A DNA stretch of 64,000 nucleotides from Hyphomonadaceae bacterium (GTDB lineage: Bacteria; Pseudomonadota; Alphaproteobacteria; Caulobacterales; Hyphomonadaceae): contig JANSWU010000003.1 of the NCBI GenBank assembly GCA_024743315.1, forward strand, positions 186,001 to 250,000, read 5' to 3'. The notes under the pieces were generated by a model. It had not been told where the DNA came from and made no database searches. It saw nothing but the letters and a program-made list of their open reading frames with translations. This document shows, one piece after another, positions 45,201 to 53,037 of this stretch (the first letter of the stretch is position 1; each line of letters starts with the position of its first letter). A program made the translations under genes and the position numbers.

Positions 45201-45619
45201 TCGTCCAGTAGAGCGTCTCTCGCCTCCGCCAGGCTGCGACGTTCCGATTCGACAACGCTGAGGCGATCCTGGAGCGCTCGACTGGTTTCGGGGAGATCCA
45301 GAAGCTGGTCTTCTGCTTGCAGAGCCGCGAGACGCGCATTCAAGTCAGCGACAATCTCGGATCGATTAGACCTTTGCTCAACGAAGGTTTCGACGCGCTG
45401 CACCAATTGCTGCGCCGCCTCGACCTCAGAAGTGACTTCTTCAAGGATCGCATCAACACGGAGTTGTTCTTCCTCGCTAAGCCCGCTGACCGTTTGCAGA
45501 GACTCAAGCTCACGTTCGATCTCGTCCCATGATTGCGCGAAAACGGCCGCGGTCGTCATGATAATGAGGAGCGCGGTCGCAAATACGACCCTCAGATATC
45601 GCAGAACGAAGCGCGTCAC
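42278..45619 (-). CDS. large MscK/KefA-like mechanosensitive channel
   Basis: 1113 aa. Signal peptide from GTG 45619 (VTRFVLRYLRVVFATALLIIMTTAAVFAQ is split at Ala-Gln). A ~400-residue periplasmic coiled-coil region follows, then about nine to eleven membrane helices between residues 480 and 900, with a charged cytoplasmic loop (EERGEEDHKDDEFSE). The MscS core at the end includes LGVGLGFGLQEIVANFISG, ERPVRVGDTVTIGELEGTV and LLPNKTIITENVTNWT. Opens under membrane tension to release solutes in osmotic downshock. A TTG at 45688 is an alternative start without a signal-like N-terminus. Confidence 0.9.
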   Translation of the reverse strand: MTRFVLRYLRVVFATALLIIMTTAAVFAQSWDEIERELESLQTVSGLSEEEQLRVDAILEEVTSEVEAAQQLVQRVETFVEQRSNRSEIVADLNARLAALQAEDQLLDLPETSRALQDRLSVVESERRSLAEARDALLDERVALSTRVSEIAEELAAAREALTDLVETTTEQEQNPSVEERAAALLVRARTLARRTEISELQRELQTVPDRQSIVSARIAVANEEIGALDEEIALIQRQLSDVRMDRAEAALDRATRNAIAAQGMTDMEALAQANIDLAETLKSLAETALSVEQDIKQSSQQTLQIRQQSDTVERILATGRVTNEVGDLLRQLRMSLPNAQSLRVALNETVEARTSIQLNLILWQDELRIAGDQDLDEYLNSQVDAEPDEVDMEPNGQVEVSIADLTEHRQQLLTSLLTAGRSQLDRLTDKEIAVRETLTETQSLRQTLDRRLLWLPSNVPALTGWPGKVASSVAWMSSPGLIPSVPSSYQQIMLSYPFWWLVPLAFAGALIFFRTRLSTTLSDLNDSVGKIPRDRYATTPSAFLVCFALALPVPLLLSAIALPIFRAGNENAFATALAAGICGAAITLLIVKVLEILSREGGVFQTHFDWNDRALRAVRRMPFWMICLLIVSVFVFTASHATYRPDVQHGLGLPAFCVASLIIALVGYIVFQFDRGVVEEVISEGMNDGILFLGMLVFALTPGIVGLIPLLGYYDTAVALQGRVLQSAILLLGLALLFGILRRLFLVAQRRLALRRAAELRAQRAAERAEREERGEEDHKDDEFSEMKSESETLVAERERISEQTRRLLLYATGVAAIAGILAVWAAVLPALGIANDITLWTGSQVVDGVRTSRPVTLWNLFLFFAFIAAGIVAAYNIRGALEIGPFQRLKLSPGSRYAIDTIIGYFLVGAGIVAGFLQLGVDWSRLQWIIAALGVGLGFGLQEIVANFISGLIILFERPVRVGDTVTIGELEGTVTNVAIRATTVKDFDNREVLLPNKTIITENVTNWTLRDSIMRIIVPIGVAYGSDVVAVRDLLLKIAQDEDDVLESPEPKVFFMNHGDSSLDFEVRVFISNPRKRFRVRHELNLAINSALNEAGIEIPFPQRDVHMKS

Positions 45620-45842
45620 ATTGATTTCCGAGCAGTAAGCAATTGAATGCACATGACATAATTGTCCGGAAACTCGCCCGGAGATCAATCATTTTCCCTT
45701 TTTTTATTGTCCCGATCCGTTCAGGCAATTTATAGCCGCGTTTCTCGCTTTCACCGATCGCGATGATCACCAACGCTAAACCCTGGCTGTCAGAAGCGCC
45801 AAATCGCTGCTCTGGATCCAAGCACGAGTGACGACCGCTCGC

Positions 45843-47003
45843 TCAAGCATCTATTGGTGTGAAGAGTTTTGGACGGAACAACCACACAACCAACGCACCG
45901 CCCCCAAGCAGAATAATCGTCAGCGTTCCAACCCAACCCAAAACCGGAATTCGCGAGATCAACGTTGCCAAGAGAGCGCCCGCCCCCGCTGCAAGGACAC
46001 GGCCCGATATGCCGTCTTCCCCGCGTCTCCCGATGATAGAAACGGCTGCGCTCCCAAGCACGTAGACGCCGATGAAATATCCAACGAGCGCGCCGAGCGC
46101 GGCGATCAGGAGCGATACGGGCACGAGAATGAATGCGATCCCGGTCATTAGAAGCACGATGGCAGATCCGATCGCTGCGGATAGTGATAAGAAGCCAAGC
46201 CAGAAAGTCGAAAATGGACGTTCAAATGTGACGTCGCGGGTGTGCGTGACCGGCCTCGGCAGCAAGGCCGCGACCAATCCGACGACAATCGCGACGAACG
46301 CCAAACGCTTGAAAAACTTCATGACAGGATGGTCGCCATCCCAGATCGAAAGGTCTTCAGACGCCGCACGCGATCCGGCGGCTGGGCGTCGTTCGATACG
46401 ATCTTCCGAAATCACGGTTGTGGGGATCTCGGTTGCTCCAATCGCGTCTTCGAAGACCAACAGATTTCCCTCAATCACAGCGGCCTCGGAAAACGTTACA
46501 TTGCTGGCGGAAAGGCTGACATCGCCTTTGACCTGAGCATCAAATGTCACGCGATCGCCTGTGATTATGGTGTAGCCATCGACAATGCCATTGAGGGAGA
46601 CTTTTGTCGCCGTCGCGCGTAGGTCTCCGCCAACATTCCCGACATTGATATTATAGCCGGCGAGCGTTGCGTCGCCGGACACTGGAGCCATAATCTCTAT
46701 GTCCATACCAGCGGCGTAAAGATCGCCGCCGACTGCGCCATTGACGGTGATATCGCGCCCCGCGAAATGAGCCGAGCCTGAGATTGGACTTTCACTCCGA
46801 ACAAGGTTTCCGGACATGAATAAATCATCCACGCCATCGGTGTTGTGAACAGGGGTTGGACCACCGAGGAAGCGGTCTGAACCGACTTCGAAAGAGGTCT
46901 GAGCCATGGCGATCGGCGTCACCAGCAAAGCCAAGCATATCAGAAACATTAAGCGGACGCCGACAAAACTGACTCGTGGCGGCAAGGGGTTATGGATAAG
47001 CAT
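45843..47003 (-). CDS. bactofilin-like polymer-domain membrane protein
   Basis: 386 aa. Signal-like N-terminus ending MAQTS. Residues 60-210 are a right-handed beta-solenoid as in bactofilins: repeated G-A-V-x-G-D-L patterns (VNGAVGGDLYAAGMD, APVSGDATLAGYNI, VGGDLRATATKV). Residues 250-380 have four or five membrane helices. The protein thus puts a polymer-forming solenoid outside the cytoplasm, opposite to classical bactofilins; probably exported scaffold with a membrane anchor. GGAGG precedes ATG 47003, which overlaps the lactonase-like gene by 14 bp. Confidence 0.83.
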   Translation of the reverse strand: MLIHNPLPPRVSFVGVRLMFLICLALLVTPIAMAQTSFEVGSDRFLGGPTPVHNTDGVDDLFMSGNLVRSESPISGSAHFAGRDITVNGAVGGDLYAAGMDIEIMAPVSGDATLAGYNINVGNVGGDLRATATKVSLNGIVDGYTIITGDRVTFDAQVKGDVSLSASNVTFSEAAVIEGNLLVFEDAIGATEIPTTVISEDRIERRPAAGSRAASEDLSIWDGDHPVMKFFKRLAFVAIVVGLVAALLPRPVTHTRDVTFERPFSTFWLGFLSLSAAIGSAIVLLMTGIAFILVPVSLLIAALGALVGYFIGVYVLGSAAVSIIGRRGEDGISGRVLAAGAGALLATLISRIPVLGWVGTLTIILLGGGALVVWLFRPKLFTPIDA

Positions 47004-47910
47004 GGGTCGCCTCCAAATTTCGACTGGAATGCAATTGAGAAATCGCCGCATCGTCATGTGACGGTATGATCAAAAGATCTGGGAGGTTGGCTTTCAGTTG
47101 CCGGACCTTGGCATATGTGGACCGCAATTGCTTGGCGTCGCCCGTCCCTGGAACGCGGTCCTGGACGATGGCATCGGCACTATAAGCGAGGTCCCCGACC
47201 AGCAAGAGTGGCGGCCCCAAGGACGAACGCACAAGCATTGAAAGTGAGCCTGGCGTATGTCCGGGGGTAGGCAACAGGATCAATGAGCCATCCCCCATCA
47301 CATCATGGACGCCGGTGAAAGATGAAAACAATGCATCGCCGCTGGATTCAAAACTAATGGGACACCAGTTCGCTTCGGGACGTTCAATGTGTTCTCGTAA
47401 GATCCAGTCACGCTCCGGATGGGGGCCAGATAGCTGGTCCCATTCCCGCTGACTCACCAACAGCTCTGCCTGCGGGATATCGTCGATGCCGCCAATATGA
47501 TCGAAGTGGAGGTGTGAGATAATTGCCTTTCTCACCTGCCGCGGATCAAAGCCGCTTGTTCTGAGCTTATAGCCAAGCTTGTCGTCTGGGTTGATTTCAA
47601 ACCGAAAGATCCGTTTCAATAAAAAGCGACCAATCGCCTGAGAAATGTATTCAGGGTTTGACACGATCGCTGGGTCGAGCCCGGTGTCAAAGAGCACCAA
47701 TCCGTCTTTGTGCTCGATCAGAAAAACGCTGATCGGCAAGCCAACCCAACTTTGGGAAGTCAGCACCCACCATAATTGTGGCAGCACGCTGCCATTACGA
47801 TGCTCTTGGTGCTGAAAGGCCCGCCCCGTCGAAAACGCATGTACGGCACCCACAGCGTGCTCATCATAGCTCGCAGAGGCGGCCGGGAGGGTATGCACGG
47901 TCGCCGTCAC
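46990..47910 (-). CDS. MBL-fold hydrolase, N-acyl-homoserine-lactonase-like
   Basis: 306 aa. HxHxDH motif SHLHFDHIGG, then LPTPGHTPGSLSM and LLVGDLAYSADA; the overall order is that of AiiA-type lactonases. IEHKDGLVLFDTGLDP supplies the N-terminal strand. It may open AHL or other lactones; no LuxI/LuxR genes occur here. GTG 47910 with GAGG upstream. Cotranscribed with the bactofilin-like gene. An FNR-type box lies 112 bp upstream, shared with the stress-protein gene. Confidence 0.85.
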   Translation of the reverse strand: MTATVHTLPAASASYDEHAVGAVHAFSTGRAFQHQEHRNGSVLPQLWWVLTSQSWVGLPISVFLIEHKDGLVLFDTGLDPAIVSNPEYISQAIGRFLLKRIFRFEINPDDKLGYKLRTSGFDPRQVRKAIISHLHFDHIGGIDDIPQAELLVSQREWDQLSGPHPERDWILREHIERPEANWCPISFESSGDALFSSFTGVHDVMGDGSLILLPTPGHTPGSLSMLVRSSLGPPLLLVGDLAYSADAIVQDRVPGTGDAKQLRSTYAKVRQLKANLPDLLIIPSHDDAAISQLHSSRNLEATHAYP

Positions 47911-48022
47911 GACCGCCTCGCTCGAACTTTAGGTCTCTTTGATTTGTGACTGATCATGATGCCTCCCGCGTTACATGCCCCTCTGCCACGGCTCTGACCT
48001 ACAAGCTTTGTTTCGGAGGGCT

Positions 48023-48036
48023 TTGATCTTGATCAA
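48023..48036. promoter_or_regulatory. FNR/FixK box, perfect
   Basis: TTGATCTTGATCAA matches TTGAT-N4-ATCAA exactly. It lies between the divergent lactonase-like and universal stress protein genes, centred 95 bp before the latter's ATG. Confidence 0.85.
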
Positions 48037-48054
48037 CGTGACAGGGACGAGGGC

Positions 48055-48068
48055 TTGATCACGGTCAA
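48055..48068. promoter_or_regulatory. FNR/FixK box, one mismatch
   Basis: TTGATCACGGTCAA. If it is a class II site (-41.5), transcription would start near 48103, giving the stress protein a 22-base leader. Confidence 0.68.
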
Positions 48069-48124
48069 AGCGGCATCGCGCGGCGACGGCAGACTGAAGG
48101 GCAACGCAAAAAAGGATCGAACTG

Positions 48125-48595
48125 ATGACCCAGGGATTTGAAACCATCGTGGCCGCTGTCGATATCGATGACGATCTTGGCCATGCCGTCTTGCAAACCG
48201 CCGCGGACATGGCGGGTCGCTACGGAGCGCAACTGCATGTCGTAGACGCATGGCCGAAGCTGGTCGATATCGGCTTCCCCTATGCACGGCGGGCCGAGAT
48301 CGCAGAAATCAAAAAGCATGAAGCTGAGCGCCAGGAGCGTCTATCAACACTCGAAGCGCGGGTGGCGCGCGTGTCGACGAATGCGATTGTCATGGCGCCA
48401 GTCGGCGACAAGACGGACACATTGGAAACCTATCTCGAGAACGAGAAGGCAGACTTGCTGATCATTGGCTCGCACCAAAAAGGCCCGCTGGAAAAATTGT
48501 TCAGTGGGTCCGTCTCGACCGAGATGCTGCAACACGCGCCATGTGCTGTCTTGGTCGTGACCAAGCCTTATGCGGACCGTATCGCTGCACCGTGA
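48125..48595 (+). CDS. universal stress protein (single UspA domain)
   Basis: 156 aa, alpha/beta nucleotide-binding fold. Entry IVAAVDIDDDLGH, and the ATP-binding end GSHQKGPLEKLFSGSVSTE gives G2xG9xG(S/T), so it is of the ATP-binding type. Helps survival in hypoxia or stationary phase in relatives. AAGGATCG before ATG. Two FNR-type boxes upstream. Its last 28 bp overlap the convergent YjeF_N gene. Confidence 0.93.
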   Translation: MTQGFETIVAAVDIDDDLGHAVLQTAADMAGRYGAQLHVVDAWPKLVDIGFPYARRAEIAEIKKHEAERQERLSTLEARVARVSTNAIVMAPVGDKTDTLETYLENEKADLLIIGSHQKGPLEKLFSGSVSTEMLQHAPCAVLVVTKPYADRIAAP

Positions 48596-49425
48596 TCCGG
48601 CGCGACAATCACTTCGCCCGTCGGGGTGCTCAGTATTTGATCAGGTCGCTCTATGTAGGCGGCTCGTCCCGTTTGCTTGGCGAGGGCGCGGGCGAGTTCG
48701 ATCGGATTTTTAGGTACGGGCGAAGTCGCATCCAAAGACGCCTCACAGGCGTTCAAGTCTGAGAAGACCACAGCGCCGTCTCGCTCCGAAGCGGTGACTT
48801 TTCGATACACCGTATGCACAGGAACCGGCACATCGATATCAACGACGTCCACCAGTCCACAAAAGTGTTTTCCGGGGGACAACACGTGCGCCGGACGGAG
48901 CGCTGCAAATGTGACTGTCAGTGACGCTTTGAAACAAGGGCCGAGCGATCGCGCCGTCAGCCCATCCAATCCGGAAGGCACATCTATTGAAACAACCGGG
49001 CCTTGAGACGCTGCAGTCAATTCGGCGCAAACGCCCTGAAGCGGTCTCGACAAGCCACCACCGAACATGGCATCGAGAGTGATATCTGCGTCATGTGAAA
49101 GCGCGGCTGCGAGGGGCTCAACCTTGCCCGCCCAGCGTTGTGATGCCGTTTTCGGATCGCCGTTCAGCGCATCAACAGGTCCGAGCAGGAAAACAGAAAC
49201 CTCCCGCCCGAGCGACTTCAATCGGGCTGCCGCGATGAAGCCGTCTCCGCCATTTCCGCCTGGACCACACAGGACGCGAATGGCGCCCTTGGGAAATCGA
49301 TCGTGGAGCAGATCAGCAACGCCGCGACCGGCTTGTTCCATCAGCTCGAAACTGGGGCGCCCCGTCGAGAACACGGCGCGTTCGGCCGCATACATTTCCT
49401 GTGGGGAGATAATGTATCGGGTCAT
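48568..49425 (-). CDS. NAD(P)H-hydrate epimerase (YjeF_N domain), shortened C-terminus
   Basis: 285 aa. Repairs damaged NADHX/NADPHX by epimerisation. YjeF_N marks: MEQAGRGVADLL, CGPGGNGGDGF, LDAMFGGGLSRPL and SIDVPSGLDG. Full bacterial Nnr proteins have about 500 aa with an ADP-dependent dehydratase at the C-terminus. Here only ~65 residues follow the epimerase domain, with wording (ARALAKQTGRAAYIERP, PTGEVIVAPDHGAA) that may be a relic of it. ATG 49425 with AGGG upstream. The 3' end is antisense to the stress protein end. Confidence 0.87.
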   Translation of the reverse strand: MTRYIISPQEMYAAERAVFSTGRPSFELMEQAGRGVADLLHDRFPKGAIRVLCGPGGNGGDGFIAAARLKSLGREVSVFLLGPVDALNGDPKTASQRWAGKVEPLAAALSHDADITLDAMFGGGLSRPLQGVCAELTAASQGPVVSIDVPSGLDGLTARSLGPCFKASLTVTFAALRPAHVLSPGKHFCGLVDVVDIDVPVPVHTVYRKVTASERDGAVVFSDLNACEASLDATSPVPKNPIELARALAKQTGRAAYIERPDQILSTPTGEVIVAPDHGAAIRSA

Positions 49426-49485
49426 CACCAAACCCTAACTGACGAGGTTTGAAGATCAATTCTTCGGTCTGAGTAGGGCGCGTCC

Positions 49486-49499
49486 TTGATTCCGATCAA
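49486..49499. promoter_or_regulatory. FNR/FixK box, perfect
   Basis: TTGATTCCGATCAA between the divergent YjeF_N and cytochrome genes. Its centre is 67 bp from one ATG and 71 bp from the other, so one site could activate both with leaders of about 25-30 bases. Confidence 0.87.
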
Positions 49500-49563
49500 C
49501 GCAGATCGGTCACGTATTTGAGACAGCTCTGACTGGCGATTGGTCAAATCAGGAGCTCGTACC

Positions 49564-50034
49564 ATGAAATGCACACTTCGATCACCTCTCATGCACGCTT
49601 TGGCCGTCGGCGCGGCTGCGCTGGCGCTCACTGCCTGCCAGCCCGGTAGCGGCACCTATACGTTCCCAGAAGGGGATGTCGGAAAGGGGCGACAGACATT
49701 TATAGAGGTGGGGTGTGTTTCCTGCCATACGGTGGATGGCGCAAGGGGCTTGCGAGATGGTCTCAATGAAGCCGAACGGACCATTGTGCTCGGCGGGGAG
49801 AAAGAACGCACCTACACCTATGGCGAGCTGATGACCTCGATCGTGAACCCAACTCATAAAGTCTCACAAACGCGTCTTGGAATGATGGTTCAGGAAGACG
49901 GGGACACGTTGATGCGTGATTATAATGACATCCTGACGATCAACCAATTGATCGACTTGGTCACCTTCCTCGAACAGCACTACACGCTAGAGCCATTTGA
50001 TCGCACGGATTACCGATCCTACGCGCCGCTCTAG
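49564..50034 (+). CDS. c-type cytochrome lipoprotein
   Basis: 156 aa. Lipobox LTAC (C25) after a signal peptide. One heme site C51-V-S-C54-H55. A Met ligand could be in RLGMMVQEDGD. The fold seems class I with a long insertion (ERTIVLGGEKERTYTYGEL). Tethered to the membrane in the periplasm; electron partner unknown. GGAGCTCGTACC precedes ATG 49564; the frame from 49540 is longer but has no signal start. Confidence 0.88.
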   Translation: MKCTLRSPLMHALAVGAAALALTACQPGSGTYTFPEGDVGKGRQTFIEVGCVSCHTVDGARGLRDGLNEAERTIVLGGEKERTYTYGELMTSIVNPTHKVSQTRLGMMVQEDGDTLMRDYNDILTINQLIDLVTFLEQHYTLEPFDRTDYRSYAPL

Positions 50035-50058
50035 AGCCACACGGCAGTGCATTAGCCC

Positions 50059-50087
50059 GTTGGGTGAGATCAATTAGCTCACCCAAC
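50059..50087. terminator. hairpin between convergent cytochrome and Hsp20 genes
   Basis: Perfect 10-bp stem GTTGGGTGAG / CTCACCCAAC with a nine-base loop, placed 25 bp after one stop and 13 bp after the other. No clear U-run on either side, so it may be a bidirectional or Rho-assisted end. Confidence 0.55.
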
Positions 50088-50099
50088 AAACTTACAGCG

Positions 50100-50591
50100 C
50101 TAGACCCATTTGCCCTTGATCGGGATCCGCTTCGCGGCGGAGTCAGACGTTTCGGGTTTGGCTATTTTCACGGTTAACACACCCTTCTCATAGTGCGTTT
50201 CGACATCATCTTCCGAGGGCGCAAAGGGTAACCGCATGGCCCGCTGGAAGCTGCCATAGCTACGCTCAATCACGCGTTTGTTTTCGCCTTCGCCTTCTTC
50301 GGTTTCCTGGTGACGCTCGCCTTTTACGGTGAGCAGGTCATCCAGGAGCTCGAGATGCAGATCGTCCTTTTCGACGCCGGGCAGATCCGCTTTCATGATG
50401 ATGTGCGTGTCTGTTTCACTCACATCCATGCTCGGCGCGAAGTCTGCAAAGCGCCCCACTCGGTCAGCTGCATCCAGCTCGAAAAAGCGATTGAACCAGT
50501 CATCGATATCGGCTCCAAAAACGGAGCGCGGGCCGTTGCCAGATCTCGTCATGGCGCTTGATCTGAACGGCACTAAAGGATTGAAACGCAT
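50100..50591 (-). CDS. Hsp20/alpha-crystallin small heat-shock protein
   Basis: 163 aa ATP-independent holdase. N-arm (residues 1-50) with FGADIDDWFNRFFEL; alpha-crystallin domain 58-150 with APSMDVSETDTHIIMKADLPGV (split here), LHLELLDDLLTVKGER, and YEKGVLTVKIAKP; the C-terminal I-x-I anchor is RIPIKG. GGAGATACATC precedes ATG 50591. No ROSE or CIRCE element seen. It sits amid stress proteins and cytochromes. Confidence 0.94.
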   Translation of the reverse strand: MRFNPLVPFRSSAMTRSGNGPRSVFGADIDDWFNRFFELDAADRVGRFADFAPSMDVSETDTHIIMKADLPGVEKDDLHLELLDDLLTVKGERHQETEEGEGENKRVIERSYGSFQRAMRLPFAPSEDDVETHYEKGVLTVKIAKPETSDSAAKRIPIKGKWV

Positions 50592-50731
50592 GATGTATCT
50601 CCTTTCTTGCGATTGGTTTTGGGCGAAACATGCCCAGCATAAGAGATAGGAAACATGCGCCGCATGGTTATAAGGAAAACCCCGCATTTGTGGGTGAGCC
50701 TCACACGGCGAGCGAGGCCCAAACATTTGCC

Positions 50732-51091
50732 TTATTCCGATTGCAGCTGTTCGAGATAGTAAAGAAGCGCATCGACATGGTGCGGCTCAAATGCCCATTC
50801 CGGCATATCAGGATGCCTGGTGACGATTCCTTCCAAAAGTGGCGCGCGCAAATCTTCGAGGGTCAACCGTTTGGAAAGATCGCGCAATGGCGGTGCCGCT
50901 GGGTGCGCGCTCGCATCATCGGCTCCAATTGCGTGGCACTCGACGCAGAGATTCTCGACCATCGCCTCGCCCTGCCCCATCAGCTCCTCGACGGGCGTTT
51001 CGAAATCCGGCTCAGACGTTTGTTCGGCACACGCAGCGATGAGGAGCGTACTGATCAGTGCGCTGATCCCCCAATATGATTGCTTGATCAT
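50732..51091 (-). CDS. small c-type cytochrome lipoprotein
   Basis: 119 aa. Lipobox LIAAC (C21). Heme motif C49-V-E-C52-H53. Met axial ligand probably in RHPDMPEWAF. Short class I cytochrome with a C-terminal helix HHVDALLYYLEQL. GGAGGCCTGA before ATG. Follows the CC0125-type lipoprotein by 47 bp on the same strand. Confidence 0.9.
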   Translation of the reverse strand: MIKQSYWGISALISTLLIAACAEQTSEPDFETPVEELMGQGEAMVENLCVECHAIGADDASAHPAAPPLRDLSKRLTLEDLRAPLLEGIVTRHPDMPEWAFEPHHVDALLYYLEQLQSE

Positions 51092-51138
51092 TCAGGCCTC
51101 CATTATACGCTCGTAACATGATTGATCATATCCGGGCT

Positions 51139-51645
51139 TTATTCGCGAACGATCTGATCTCGCAGCTGTTCTTCTACCTCGCGTGCGGCATAAGCCAAAT
51201 CCTCACCCACCGGCGGCTCGCCGTGGTGCAGGGTCATGAAAGCAACCGCTTCATACCGCTTGGTTTCCTGCAGTGTTCCTGAAGGATTACAGATATAACC
51301 GTAGCCGCAATATGGAAACATTTGGCCATACTCGCTCCCGCCTGGGCAATCCTGATCCACCGTGGTGTGATACTCGGTGTGACACTCCGTATTCATGTTG
51401 ATCACTTTGAAATAGTCGTAATCCTGCTCGAGCGTGATTTCGGCCATGCGATAGAGCAGAAAATTCTCTACCGAGGCCTGAGACGTTGAGTCATCACCAT
51501 TATAGGTCACGCGGTAGCGTTCTGGTTCAATTTGTTGTTCGGAGTATCCAAAATCATTCCGGTCGGACGCGGGCTGATAGATCGGGACGGTCGAACACGC
51601 AGCGATCGCCAAGACCAAACTCGCCAACAAAACACGTATCAACAT
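51139..51645 (-). CDS. CC0125/CC1285-family lipoprotein
   Basis: 168 aa. Lipobox AIAAC. Family marks: YQPASDRNDFGYSEQQIE, RYRVTYNGDDSTSQASVE and LYRMAEITLEQDYDYFKVIN. Two Cys-containing loops (TECHTEYH, QDCPGG, PYCGYGYIC). The function is unknown; the family is limited largely to alphaproteobacteria such as Caulobacter. AGGAGATCAGA before ATG. Confidence 0.85.
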   Translation of the reverse strand: MLIRVLLASLVLAIAACSTVPIYQPASDRNDFGYSEQQIEPERYRVTYNGDDSTSQASVENFLLYRMAEITLEQDYDYFKVINMNTECHTEYHTTVDQDCPGGSEYGQMFPYCGYGYICNPSGTLQETKRYEAVAFMTLHHGEPPVGEDLAYAAREVEEQLRDQIVRE

Positions 51646-51721
51646 TCTGATCTCCTAAGACTGCGTAGATGTGCCAGCACTCTGGCGAACGCCCAATATG
51701 AGGAGTTCACCTCAAAGCGAT

Positions 51722-51735
51722 TTGAGCCAAGTCAA
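51722..51735. promoter_or_regulatory. FNR-like box, weak
   Basis: TTGAGCCAAGTCAA keeps TTGA and TCAA arms but lacks the ATCAA/TTGAT core T. It is 46 bp before the MgtC gene and 77 bp before the divergent lipoprotein gene. Confidence 0.45.
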
Positions 51736-51780
51736 ATTCAATCCTTTTGAACAGCTTAATCCTCCGCACTCGGAGGATTC

Positions 51781-53037
51781 ATGCTTGATCTCAGCACACT
51801 CTTGGGCCTTACCACGGCGCTCGGCGTAGGCTTGTTGATTGGCCTTGAGCGTGGCTGGAAAGACCGCGCGGATCCGGAAGGAAGCCGCATTGCCGGCTTT
51901 CGCACCATTGGCTTGATCGGCCTGTTTGGCGGGCTTGCCGCCCTGGTCGATCAGGGACAAGGACTTGTCATTGCTGGCGGGCTCGTGGCGATCGCCCTGC
52001 TCTTGCGACAGGGCTACAAGGGCCAGCTCGAGAGCTCTGACGAAGTCAGCGTCACGACCTTGATGGCGGCGCTTCTGGCCTATGGACTGGGGGCCGTTGC
52101 CGTCCATGTCAGCCCTCAAATTGCGGCCATGGGCGGCGTCGTGACCACGTTCCTGCTTTGGATCCGGGTGCCGCTACACGCGTTTCTCGACCGTTTGAGC
52201 GAGGAAGAGATCAGTGCCTTCTTGCGCTGGCTGCTGATCTCCATCGTTGTCTTGCCATTGCTACCAGACGAAGACTTTGGGCCGTTCGAAGCGCTGAATG
52301 CGCGAACGATTTGGCTTATGGTTGTCCTGATCAGTGGATTGAGTTTCCTCGCTTATGTCGGCACCAAATGGTTCGGACAAAAAAGCGGTTTGTTGCTAAC
52401 GGCTTTTCTCGGCGGCTTGGTCTCCTCGACCGCCGTCACTTTGGCCATCGCGCGGATGGTGCGGGAGCATAGAGTCGAACAAGGCGTCGGCCTATCCGCG
52501 ATTTGCCTCGCCTGGACCATGATGTTGATCCGAACCGGGTTCGTGATCACCATCATCGCACCAACGGTTCTTATCACTTTGGTCCCGACTTTGGGCGCAA
52601 TGCTTGTTGTGCTGGTGATCGGGTTTCTAGCCTCCCTCAATCGTGCCTCTGATACGGCTGAGCAAGGCGATGTCGCGCTGAAGAACCCATTGGATCTGTC
52701 CGAAGCCGCGACATTTGCAATCGTCTTAACGCTTGCCCTGATGCTTTCAAAGGGCGCAGCGATCGTGTTTGGTGATCAGGCGCTTCTATTGGTCTCGTCC
52801 CTGACTGGCGCAATTGATATTGAGGCGGTGTCACTCACGGTCCCGAACCTGCTTGGATCGGTCGTGTCTTCGCGGACGGTGACCATCGCAATCACCTTAG
52901 CGGTTTTCTCGAATACACTGTTTAAAGCCGCCTTGTTTTTGATCGTGTCAAAGGGTCGGCATCCTTCTTGGATCATCGCTTTAACGGCAGCAACGATCGT
53001 GGCGGGTGGGATTGGCCTATTGTTCAGTCCGGTCTAG
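51781..53037 (+). CDS. MgtC/SapB + DUF4010 membrane protein
   Basis: 418 aa with about eleven helices. Residues 1-135 are MgtC-like (LLIGLERGWKDR, GFRTIGLIGLFGGLAALV). The remainder is DUF4010 (FLRWLLISIVVLPLLPDE, GGLVSSTAVTLAIARM). MgtC proteins affect adaptation to low Mg2+ and inhibit ATP synthase or other envelope enzymes in pathogens; the role of the fused form is not known. Stop overlaps the convergent host-attachment gene by 4 bp. Confidence 0.9.
   Translation: MLDLSTLLGLTTALGVGLLIGLERGWKDRADPEGSRIAGFRTIGLIGLFGGLAALVDQGQGLVIAGGLVAIALLLRQGYKGQLESSDEVSVTTLMAALLAYGLGAVAVHVSPQIAAMGGVVTTFLLWIRVPLHAFLDRLSEEEISAFLRWLLISIVVLPLLPDEDFGPFEALNARTIWLMVVLISGLSFLAYVGTKWFGQKSGLLLTAFLGGLVSSTAVTLAIARMVREHRVEQGVGLSAICLAWTMMLIRTGFVITIIAPTVLITLVPTLGAMLVVLVIGFLASLNRASDTAEQGDVALKNPLDLSEAATFAIVLTLALMLSKGAAIVFGDQALLLVSSLTGAIDIEAVSLTVPNLLGSVVSSRTVTIAITLAVFSNTLFKAALFLIVSKGRHPSWIIALTAATIVAGGIGLLFSPV

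Noticed and set aside
45048-45638. 196-codon Ser/Arg-rich plus-strand frame
   Set aside because: Antisense to the coiled-coil part of the MscK-like gene; composition is the mirror of Glu/Ala/Leu codons.
45510-45821. 103-codon minus-strand frame upstream of the MscK-like gene
   Set aside because: Overlaps the signal-peptide coding region in another frame and has no family similarity.
51108-51140. ATGATTGATCATATC near the cytochrome start
   Set aside because: Only one TTGAT half-site; second arm does not match, so not listed as an FNR box.
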